This document shows positions 6,238 to 12,189 of a stretch of DNA of 12,189 nt, piece by piece (position 1 is the first letter of the stretch; every line of letters starts with the position of its first letter). The position numbers and the translations under genes are program-made. The notes beneath the pieces are model-generated. The model was not told the DNA's origin and did no database searches. It was given only the letters and a program-made list of their open reading frames with translations. This DNA comes from M3007 sp046299435 (GTDB taxonomy: Bacteria > Bacteroidota > Bacteroidia > Chitinophagales > Saprospiraceae), in assembly GCA_046299435.1 (NCBI GenBank), contig JBKBIC010000149.1, positions 1 through 12,189 of the forward strand, given 5' to 3'.

Positions 6238-8202
6238 TCATCTGCGGACGTAAGTGGCAATTTTCTCGAAAAGTTGCTCCGGCTCGAAGGGTTTGAGCAC
6301 ATAATCGTCCATGCCGTATTCTTTGAATTGCTCCTCTTTGGCGATGTGCGCGTGGGCGGTCATGGCGAGCACGGGCAGGCTGGCGATGTGGGGCGGCATT
6401 TTTTCGCGGATGTGGCGGGTGGCTTCTTGGCCGTCCATGATGGGCATCTGCATATCCATCAACACGATGTCAAATGCCTGACGTTCAAGGGCTTGGATGG
6501 CTTCGAGGCCGTTTTCGGCGAGCGTGATGCGGATGTTCGGGAATTGTTTTTCGAGGGTTTTGCGGGCGACGAGCTGGTTCATCTTGTGGTCTTCGACGAG
6601 CAAGAGGTCGAACGTCGCGTCGCGGTCGAGCGTGGGGCGGCGTGTTTCGGGCGTGCCGGTTTGCGTGAGCGCGGCTTCGGTGGTGGTCTCGAACGGCAGC
6701 GTGAACCAGAAGCACGACCCCGCGCCTTGTTCGCTTTGCACGCCGATTTCGCCTTTTTGCTGCTGCACGAGGCTGCGGGCGATGCTCAAGCCGAGGCCAG
6801 TGCCTTCATAAAGACGGTCTTTGTGCCGGACGCGGGTGAAATTTTCGAAAATCGCCTCCAAGTGGTCGGCAGGGATGCCGATGCCTGTGTCCTGCACCGA
6901 GAATTTCAGCGTACTGCGCCCGCTGGGGCCGGGCGTGGCTTCGACGGTCAATTTCACGAAGCCCCGGTCGGTGAATTTGATGGCGTTGCCGACGAGGTTG
7001 AAGAGGATTTGATTGAGGCGCAGCTTGTCGCCGACCAAAAACTGCGGCACGTTGGGATGGGTATTGAGGATGAATTCGAGGCTTTTTTCGTTGATTTTAT
7101 AGTGCATGACCTTGACGAGGTTCGCCAAAAGCTCGTGCAAATCGAAAGGTTTGTGCTCGAACTGGATGCTGCCGTTTTTCATCGTGGACACTTCGAGGAT
7201 GTCGTTGACGATGCCGAGCAGGATTTCGGATGATTGCTTGATGTTGCCGATGTAGTTGCGCTGCTCGTCGGTGAGCGTGGATTGGAGCACGAGGTTGCTC
7301 ATGCCCAAAATGGCGTTCATCGGAGTCCGCATCTCGTGGCTGACGGAGGCGATGAACTGCTCCTTCATGGCGGCAGCGTGCTGGGTGAGTTCGTGCTGGC
7401 GGCGCAGCTCGTCGCTTTGTTTGCGCTCCGTGATGTCCTGCAAAATGCCGTGCAGGATGGCGTTGTCGCGTTCGTAGCGGCATTTTACGCTGATAGCGCG
7501 GCGTTGGCCGGTGGCCGAGAAAATGTCCAAATCGCGGGCGGCGCGCCCGTTTTCCATCGTCTCGGTGTGCAAATCGTTGAAAAAGTGGAAGATGTGTTCT
7601 GGGTTCTGCACGTCCTGCACCGGGAAGGTGCGCCGCTCGGCCTTGATTTCAAAAATGCGGAACACCTCGTCCGAGACGGTCACGTTGCCCGATTGCAAAT
7701 CCAACTCCCAATGGCCGATGTGGGCGAGCCGTTGGGTTTCTTCGAGGCGTTCGAGCACGGCCCGGCGTTCGATGGCATAGCGGAGCGTCTTGCCGAGCGC
7801 GTCGCCGTCGTAGGAGCCTTTTATCAAAAAATCCTGTGCCCCGGCGCGGACGGCTTGCAAGCCCAAAGTTTTGTCGGAAAGGCCCGTCTGGACGATGACG
7901 TTTTGGTCCGGGAAACGTGCCAGCAGGCGTTCGAGCGTCTCGAAGCCCCGGCTATCGGGCAGGGTGAGGTCGCAGAGGATGACATCGAATCGTTCGCCGG
8001 TTTCGAGGATTTGGAGGGCCTGCGTGAGCGTGATGGCGTGGGTGATTTTGCAGCGCACGAGGTCGGTGTCCATCAGCAGGATTTCGACCAGCCGCGCATC
8101 GGCGGGGTTGTCCTCGATGAGGAGGATTTTTTTGGCAGGCTCGAAAAACGCCGTCTTCTCGGCGGGCGCGTAGGCGGGAGCATGGTCGAACAGAGCTGTC
8201 AT
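6238..8202 (-). CDS. Hybrid sensor histidine kinase (REC-PAS-HisKA-HATPase-REC)
   Basis: A 654-residue kinase with no signal peptide or membrane helix, hence cytoplasmic. Domain order: N-terminal receiver (about 24-140; acidic pair Glu30/Asp31, phospho-acceptor Asp78 in CDLTLPD, Lys128); PAS (about 151-263; HIGHWELDLQSG to LQDITERK); HisKA with His289 in SVSHEMRTPMNAILG; HATPase (N box near 397-409, NLVGNAIKF; G1 DTGIG at 438-442; G2 GTGLGL at 467-472); and C-terminal receiver (Glu537/Asp538, phospho-acceptor Asp583 in LMDMQMPIMDG, Thr615, Lys637). All key residues are intact. Phosphate should pass from His289 to Asp583 and then to His60 of the HPt protein encoded next. The first receiver probably gives input from another kinase. 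The frame is open to 8313, but the ATG at 8202 fits because the receiver follows shortly after and the extension is not domain-like. Confidence 0.95.
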   Translation of the reverse strand: MTALFDHAPAYAPAEKTAFFEPAKKILLIEDNPADARLVEILLMDTDLVRCKITHAITLTQALQILETGERFDVILCDLTLPDSRGFETLERLLARFPDQNVIVQTGLSDKTLGLQAVRAGAQDFLIKGSYDGDALGKTLRYAIERRAVLERLEETQRLAHIGHWELDLQSGNVTVSDEVFRIFEIKAERRTFPVQDVQNPEHIFHFFNDLHTETMENGRAARDLDIFSATGQRRAISVKCRYERDNAILHGILQDITERKQSDELRRQHELTQHAAAMKEQFIASVSHEMRTPMNAILGMSNLVLQSTLTDEQRNYIGNIKQSSEILLGIVNDILEVSTMKNGSIQFEHKPFDLHELLANLVKVMHYKINEKSLEFILNTHPNVPQFLVGDKLRLNQILFNLVGNAIKFTDRGFVKLTVEATPGPSGRSTLKFSVQDTGIGIPADHLEAIFENFTRVRHKDRLYEGTGLGLSIARSLVQQQKGEIGVQSEQGAGSCFWFTLPFETTTEAALTQTGTPETRRPTLDRDATFDLLLVEDHKMNQLVARKTLEKQFPNIRITLAENGLEAIQALERQAFDIVLMDMQMPIMDGQEATRHIREKMPPHIASLPVLAMTAHAHIAKEEQFKEYGMDDYVLKPFEPEQLFEKIATYVRR

Positions 8203-8641
8203 TTTTTTGATGCGGATTTGTCCGGGCGAAGTTTGGGGGAGGGCCTCACCCGGCGGCGTGTTTGGACAGATATACCCGTGCTCGCCTTTGCGCGAAAGGG
8301 CAACGGTCAGCAAAAACAGAGGGACAGTGCGAGGGGAAATTGGCCGTTTGGCCGGGAGGAATCACCGTCGTTTGTCGGAAAAGCCCGCCTAAAAAGGGGA
8401 TGGCGGAGCGGAAACGGACAGAGGGCGAAGATTAGGAGCGCAATCTTGACAGAAGAAAATTGGCTTGTGTGCGTGTTTCGCGTGGCAAGTTTACGGTTAA
8501 CACGCAGAAAAAAACAATTTCGAGGCCGCACATTTTTTCTGCTCGAAAATGACCGCCCGCCGACAGCCATTTTTCGGGCCTATGTTTCGCTGGGCAAATG
8601 CCAAATTTGCCACCTGAACCAACAATCCACAACCCGTGCGA
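8203..8641. other. Divergent intergenic region between hybrid kinase and ABC permease
   Basis: 439 bp that should hold promoters for both directions. For the kinase (minus), TATATCTG at 8267-8274 differs by one base from TAnnTTTG and lies about 65 bp upstream of the start, without a good -33 partner. For the permease (plus), TATGTTTC at 8581-8588 also has one mismatch, again without a clear -33 element. A perfect 7-bp inverted repeat lies at 8593-8611. No coding or RNA gene is recognised in the rest. Confidence 0.45.
8593..8611. promoter_or_regulatory. Operator-like inverted repeat upstream of the ABC permease
   Basis: GGCAAAT (8593-8599) and ATTTGCC (8605-8611) form a perfect inverted repeat with a 5-nt spacer, 30 bp before the permease ATG and just after a TATGTTTC element (8581-8588) that could be a -7 box. 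The position fits a repressor site around the transcription start or a small 5'-UTR hairpin. No T-tract follows, so it is not a terminator. Confidence 0.35.
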
Positions 8642-9853
8642 ATGCTTCAAAAATATCCCCGCTGGGCCGTCTGGACGGTGGGTTTCCTGCTCGCAGTGGC
8701 CTTGCTGCGCGACGTGGCGGCGAACAGCTGCCCGTTGGCTTGCCGGGTCGGCGGTGAGCTGTTTTTCCCCGCCTTCCGCACGGTCTTCGAGCCGCACGAG
8801 CAGGTGCGGTGGCCTGCGCCTTTGGCCGAAATCGCCCGGAACGACCGCTGGCACGAGGGCGGCTACGACTGGGCGGTGTTTCCGCCGATTGCGTTTCGTC
8901 CCGGCGTTTCGGGCAACAACCAATTCGGGCAGCCGCCGCTGGCGATGCTCCGGGCTGGCGACCGGGCTTTTCGGCATTGGCTCGGCACGGATGGGTCGGG
9001 GCGCGACGTGGCGGCGGGCATGGTGGCGGGTTGCCGGGTGGCCTTGCTCACGGCATCGGTGGCGATGGGCATGGCGGTCGTGGCTGGCGGGTTGCTCGGT
9101 GGGCTGGCGGGCTATTTTGGCGACGACCGCTTGCGGCTGCGGCGCGGTCTGCTTTGGGCGAATTTGCTGGCTCTGCCGGTGGCTGTTTTTTTCGCGCTGG
9201 TGCCGCGTTGGTTTTTCTTGGTGCACCAACCGGACAGGGGCGAGTGGCTGCTGGCGGCGGCGATTTTCGGGGCTATTTTATTGGTTTTCAATGTGTTGGG
9301 CTGGCTGCTGTGCCGCCGGGCATGGTTCGCGGAGCGGGTGGCGGTGCCCGCTGATTTTGTCATCATGCGCTTGGCTGATGTGTTCGACTCGGTGCCGAGG
9401 CTGCTTTTAGTGGTGGCTTTGGCGGCGATTTCTGCGTCGGGTGTGCCCCCGGTTTTGCTGGTGGTGGGCATCATCGGCTTGTTCAGTTGGCCGGATGTGG
9501 CGAGGCTGTTGCGGGCGGAGCTGCTCCGCGTCCGGGAGCTGGAATTCGTCCAAGCCGCCCGTGCGCTGGGCTATTCGGACGGGCATATTTTGTGGAAACA
9601 CGCCCTGCCCAATGCCATGCGCCCGGTGCTGGTGGCGGTATCGCTCGGCGCGGCGGGCGCGGTTTTGCTGGAAGCGGGGCTGGCGTTTTTGGGCTTCACG
9701 AGCGGCGCGGCGGGCGCGTCGTGGGGCAGCCTCCTGCACGAGGCCCGCAACCACATGGCGGCGTGGTGGACGGCGGTTTTCCCCGGCTTGGCTTTGTGCT
9801 GGACTTTGTTGGCACTCCACGCGCTGGGCGATGCGCTAGCCGAACGGGAGTGA
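8642..9853 (+). CDS. DppC/OppC-type ABC transporter permease with two-helix insertion
   Basis: An inner-membrane permease subunit of a peptide/nickel-class ABC importer, 403 residues against about 280-345 usual. TM1 is at about 9-25. A long periplasmic stretch holds the family motif LGTDGSGRDV (114-123), and TM2 is at 133-156, ending AGYFGDD. An extra segment of about 80 residues (160-238) follows, with two predicted membrane helices (near 170-193 and 202-223). The normal fold then resumes (MRLADVFDSVPRLLL), with the ATPase-contacting EAA loop at about 297-328 (FVQAARALGYSDGHILWKHA) and the last helices to 397. The ATG at 8642 is preferred; a GTG at 8636 is a possible alternative start. The partner permease, ATPases and binding protein are not in the window, so the substrate is unknown and this may be an orphan subunit. 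Confidence 0.88.
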   Translation: MLQKYPRWAVWTVGFLLAVALLRDVAANSCPLACRVGGELFFPAFRTVFEPHEQVRWPAPLAEIARNDRWHEGGYDWAVFPPIAFRPGVSGNNQFGQPPLAMLRAGDRAFRHWLGTDGSGRDVAAGMVAGCRVALLTASVAMGMAVVAGGLLGGLAGYFGDDRLRLRRGLLWANLLALPVAVFFALVPRWFFLVHQPDRGEWLLAAAIFGAILLVFNVLGWLLCRRAWFAERVAVPADFVIMRLADVFDSVPRLLLVVALAAISASGVPPVLLVVGIIGLFSWPDVARLLRAELLRVRELEFVQAARALGYSDGHILWKHALPNAMRPVLVAVSLGAAGAVLLEAGLAFLGFTSGAAGASWGSLLHEARNHMAAWWTAVFPGLALCWTLLALHALGDALAERE

Positions 9854-9936
9854 GCGGTTTTTGCGGGAGCCAGAATCCGACCTGCTTTCCATTAATTTCA
9901 TAAATCCTAATTTACCGCCCGAAAACCAATCTTTCC

Positions 9937-9972
9937 TTGGGCTCGTATATGAGACCGTTATTCCTAACTTTT
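9937..9972 (+). promoter_or_regulatory. Possible Bacteroidota-type promoter of the lipoprotein gene
   Basis: TAACTTTT (9965-9972) matches TAnnTTTG at five of the six fixed positions, and TTGG (9937-9940) lies 24 bp upstream as a -33 candidate, slightly beyond the usual spacing. The surrounding spacer (9854-9994) is clearly more AT-rich than the genes. The start codon follows 22 bp after the -7 candidate, giving a short leader without a Shine-Dalgarno site. Confidence 0.35.
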
Positions 9973-9994
9973 TACAAAACACTTCATTAATTCA

Positions 9995-10756
9995 ATGAAA
10001 ATCAACGGATTAAAACACCTGTCCCTCGCGGCCGCACTGGTCGCCCTCTCCTTCGCCGCCTGCAAAAAGGACGACCCGCTTGCCGGGACGTTCAACGGCA
10101 CGCAGACCAATTTTGGCTCCGGCAAAGCATGGACGTACATCAACAATGACGACGACGGCAACCCTGTCGAAATCGGCCTCATCGTGGACGAGGCGGCCTT
10201 CAACTCGCTCGATGAGACGACCAGCGACATTGCCCTCAGCCTTGCCTACCCGAAGGAAGCGACCGAGCGCACGCCGTTCGTACACCAGTTTGTGGGCTGG
10301 AACCCGCACGGCCACGAGCCGCTCGGCATCTACGACCTGCCGCACTATGACCTTCACTACTACACCACATCGGAGGCCGACCGCTTGGCCATCACGCCTT
10401 GGGACACCGTGAAAGCGGCCATCGCGCCTTCGCCCGACCATTTCCCGGCGGCGTATTTCCCGGTTGGCCTCGTGCCGCAAATGGGCGTTCACTGGATTGA
10501 CGGTACTTCGCCCGAACTGGCGGGTGCGCCGTTCGAGGAGACGTTCATCTATGGCTCGTTCGACGGGAAAGTCACGTTCTGGGAGCCGATGATTTCAAAG
10601 GCTTTCATGCAAGCAAACGCCACTTTCGAGAAAGACATCAAGCAGCCCGCCAAATACGACCAGTCCGGTAAATACTACCCGACCAAGCAAGGCTTCGCGC
10701 ACGACACCGCCAAAAAAGAATACCGCTTCTACCTCAGCGGCTTCGTAAAGCGTTGA
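9995..10756 (+). CDS. Lipoprotein with TTHB210-like (DUF5602) domain
   Basis: A 253-residue predicted lipoprotein: a basic start, a hydrophobic core (LSLAAALVALSF) and a lipobox ending at Cys23. The residues after it, CKKDD, match the CXK(D/E)2 export signal reported for surface lipoproteins of Capnocytophaga, so surface display is inferred. The mature part carries the motif WNPHGHEPLGIYDLPHYDLH (102-121) and a later MGVHWID, which I recognise from TTHB210-like/DUF5602 proteins; the family function is not established. Histidines 97, 105, 107, 117, 121, 149 and 166 could bind a metal, but this is inference. The ATG at 9995 fits the signal peptide. The gene ends in a strong terminator (10783-10817) and has its own AT-rich upstream region, so it is likely monocistronic. 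Confidence 0.8.
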   Translation: MKINGLKHLSLAAALVALSFAACKKDDPLAGTFNGTQTNFGSGKAWTYINNDDDGNPVEIGLIVDEAAFNSLDETTSDIALSLAYPKEATERTPFVHQFVGWNPHGHEPLGIYDLPHYDLHYYTTSEADRLAITPWDTVKAAIAPSPDHFPAAYFPVGLVPQMGVHWIDGTSPELAGAPFEETFIYGSFDGKVTFWEPMISKAFMQANATFEKDIKQPAKYDQSGKYYPTKQGFAHDTAKKEYRFYLSGFVKR

Positions 10757-10782
10757 AAATCAGATTGGAAGATTGTTTTTCG

Positions 10783-10817
10783 CAGCCTGTCCCGATGAGC
10801 GGGGCGGGCTGTTTTTT
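10783..10817 (+). terminator. Rho-independent terminator of the lipoprotein gene
   Basis: CAGCCTGTCCC (10783-10793) pairs with GGGGCGGGCTG (10801-10811) as an 11-bp stem with two G-U wobbles and a 7-nt loop, followed directly by six Ts (10812-10817). It begins 27 bp after the lipoprotein stop. The wobbles and T-tract fit plus-strand transcription. Confidence 0.88.
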
Positions 10818-10870
10818 GTGTGTCGTGTTTGGTTTTTTGTGTTTCGAGAAAATTCCCAAACACGACACAC
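10818..10870. repeat. Perfect 15-bp GT/AC-rich inverted repeat between convergent genes
   Basis: GTGTGTCGTGTTTGG (10818-10832) has a perfect inverted copy at 10856-10870, with a 23-nt loop. A second partial copy of the right arm (CGACACACCAAACAC) follows at 10870-10884, up to the M16 stop codon. No T-tract follows either arm in the outgoing direction, so it is not a standard terminator, though it may shield the 3' ends of the two convergent transcripts. The strand-biased GT then AC composition resembles the element at 5691-5797. Confidence 0.6.
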
Positions 10871-10884
10871 GACACACCAAACAC

Positions 10885-12153
10885 TCACCCCACGACCACT
10901 TCCCAGAAATCCTTTGGCTGCAAATACCGCTCGGCCAGCAGGCGCAGCTCTTCCGCCGAGATGTTGCGGATGGTCTCCACCAAATGGTCGAACGTCGTCA
11001 GCGGGAGGTCTTCGACGACCATGCTTTTGACCAAATCGGAGGCATTGATTGGCCCGTCGAGGCCGTTGAGCAAGGTGCCGAGCAAGTAGTTGCGCACCAT
11101 TGAAAGTTCGGCTTCGGGCACGGGTGTGTCGCGCAGTTTTTTCAATTCGCGGCGGATTTGCCGGAGCGCGTCGGGCGCGGCATCGGGGTTGACCTCGGTG
11201 GCGATGTACAGGCAGCCGTCGTGCCACATCGCGTCGGCGGTGCTGTAAATGTTGTAGGTGTAGCCCTTTTTTTCGCGGATGTTCATCATCAGGCGCGAGC
11301 CGAAATAGCCGCCGAGGATGGTGTTCAGCACGAACATCCCGGCGTAATCCGGGTGTTTTTTGTCAAAAAGCCGCCGCCCGATTTTGATGGCTTTTTGCAT
11401 AGAGCCGGGGTGGGCGAGGGCGATTTTGCGGGGCTTTTCGGTGGTCGGTTGCCAGTTGAAATTGGGCGTGTCGCCCCGGCGCGTGTCCTGCCCGAAGTGT
11501 TTGTCCAGCAAATCCAGCACCTCCGCGTCCACGCGCCCGCTGGCGAAAATCATGCAGTTGCCCGGCACGAACCACCGCTCGAAGTGCCGCACAAGGTCGT
11601 CGCGGGTCAGGGCTTCGTAATCCGCCGCCACAGAATTGTAGCCATAGGGGTGCGCCTCGCCGAAGATGAGTTCCGTGATTTTCCGATAGGCCAGCACCTC
11701 CGGTTTTTCGAGTTCGACCTGCAAATCTTGGATGCTCGTGCGGCGGAAAGTCTCGATTTCTTTTTCCGGGAAACTCGGCTCGTGCAGCACGTCGGCAAAC
11801 ACGGGCAGCAAATCGGCGAAGTATTTTCGGAGCGCGAACAGCGTGAAATTGGCCGTGTCCAAGTTGGTCGGGATGGAAATGGAGCCGCCGAAAAAATCTA
11901 TGTGCTCCGCGATTTCGGCAGCCGAGCGCGTCCGCGTGCCCTCGCGCATGAGCCGCGCAGTGGCGCGGGCGGCGAGGCGTTTGTGCTCCTCCGGTCGGCC
12001 AGCACGGAAGACAACCTCCAATTTCACGATTTCCTGCCCCGGCCAATCGAGCACAAAAACCGGCACGCCGTTCGCCAGCCGCCGTTCCGCCGGGCGCGGC
12101 AAAGTGAGGTTCGAGACGGTGCGGATGGGCGGCGGCGATTTTCGGTTGAGCAT
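10885..12153 (-). CDS. M16-family peptidase homologue lacking the zinc motif
   Basis: A 422-residue protein with the two-lobed M16 fold of bacterial M16B proteins and mitochondrial processing peptidase subunits. The N-terminal lobe opens as usual (RRLANGVPVFVLD), but where active members have HxxEH before a Gly-Thr, this one reads RATAR (63-67) before MREGT, so zinc cannot be bound and it should be inactive alone. The second lobe keeps GGYFGSRLMMNIREKKGYTY (281-300) with the Arg293 and Tyr300 that assist substrate binding in the paired subunit. Established for the family: active and inactive M16B subunits often form heterodimers encoded side by side. I infer that a catalytic partner lies just upstream, beyond the window edge. 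No signal peptide is seen. The start is the ATG at 12153; a TTG at 12156 is less likely. Confidence 0.9.
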   Translation of the reverse strand: MLNRKSPPPIRTVSNLTLPRPAERRLANGVPVFVLDWPGQEIVKLEVVFRAGRPEEHKRLAARATARLMREGTRTRSAAEIAEHIDFFGGSISIPTNLDTANFTLFALRKYFADLLPVFADVLHEPSFPEKEIETFRRTSIQDLQVELEKPEVLAYRKITELIFGEAHPYGYNSVAADYEALTRDDLVRHFERWFVPGNCMIFASGRVDAEVLDLLDKHFGQDTRRGDTPNFNWQPTTEKPRKIALAHPGSMQKAIKIGRRLFDKKHPDYAGMFVLNTILGGYFGSRLMMNIREKKGYTYNIYSTADAMWHDGCLYIATEVNPDAAPDALRQIRRELKKLRDTPVPEAELSMVRNYLLGTLLNGLDGPINASDLVKSMVVEDLPLTTFDHLVETIRNISAEELRLLAERYLQPKDFWEVVVG

Positions 12154-12164
12154 CAACTTCGAAG

Positions 12165-12187
12165 TGATGAGTGATAAATGATGAGTG
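12165..12187. repeat. Short direct repeat TGATGAGTG
   Basis: TGATGAGTG occurs at 12165-12173 and 12179-12187, separated by ATAAA, just upstream of the M16 start codon and cut off by the window edge. It looks like the start of a degenerate ATGA/GTGA short-period spacer repeat of the same general kind as those at 140-173 and 1202-1233. Confidence 0.4.
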
Positions 12188-12189
12188 CT

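Noticed and set aside
6211..7233. A 340-residue open frame on the plus strand
   Set aside because: Antisense shadow of the kinase ATPase and receiver domains, with no family features.
8446..8451. TTGACA as a sigma70-type -35 box
   Set aside because: Bacteroidota primary sigma factor does not use the TTGACA/TATAAT pair, and no suitable -10 or -7 element stands at the right distance.
7234..8757. A 507-residue open frame on the plus strand
   Set aside because: It runs antisense to the hybrid kinase, whose domains and catalytic residues are intact. Long antisense frames are expected where third codon positions are GC-rich. Its product shows no recognisable domain.
11158..12174. A 338-residue open frame on the plus strand
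   Set aside because: Antisense to the M16 homologue, which has clear family sequence throughout.
1..12189. CRISPR array, tRNA, rRNA, prophage or IS transposase
   Set aside because: No regularly spaced identical repeats, no tRNA or rRNA-like sequence, and no integrase or transposase sequence was recognised in any frame.

Overview
The window reads as a GC-rich member of the Bacteroidota, most likely a Saprospiraceae-like draft or metagenome assembly. Shine-Dalgarno sequences are missing before the start codons. A few starts are preceded by loose matches to the Bacteroidota TAnnTTTG promoter element. The lipoprotein carries a CXK(D/E)2 type export signal, and the spacers hold short degenerate repeats. 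The organism call is inference; no marker gene fixes it. A run of ten Ns shows the sequence is a scaffold.

Layout. 1-168 holds a small REP/MITE-like element (11-95) and a TTCAAC repeat. 169-1191 (-) is an aldo/keto reductase, divergent from guaA, GMP synthase (1346-2884, +). Convergent to guaA lies a membrane sensor histidine kinase with periplasmic TPRs (2923-5018, -), broken by the Ns at 4207-4216. Upstream of it, on the same strand, are a strong terminator and a 47-residue peptide gene with a double-glycine leader (5118-5261, -). After a non-coding spacer with a GT/AC-rich inverted repeat comes a two-gene phosphorelay on the minus strand: a hybrid kinase (REC-PAS-HisKA-HATPase-REC, 6238-8202) followed by a stand-alone HPt protein (5797-6171). 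Divergent from it is a DppC/OppC-type ABC permease with an unusual two-helix insertion (8642-9853, +). Next is a lipoprotein of the TTHB210-like/DUF5602 type (9995-10756, +) with a clear terminator. Convergent to that is an M16-family peptidase homologue without the zinc motif (10885-12153, -).

How the genes fit together. The hybrid kinase and HPt protein supply three steps of a phosphorelay; the final response regulator is not here. The TPR kinase also has no response regulator beside it. The GG-leader peptide, its terminator and the TPR kinase lie in line, with too little room for a separate full kinase promoter. The kinase may therefore depend on read-through from the peptide gene; a peptide-sensor link is only a hypothesis. 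The permease and the inactive M16 subunit both normally need partners that are not in the window. The most novel-looking item is the small peptide with its terminator and kinase. The remaining genes belong to known families with some odd details.
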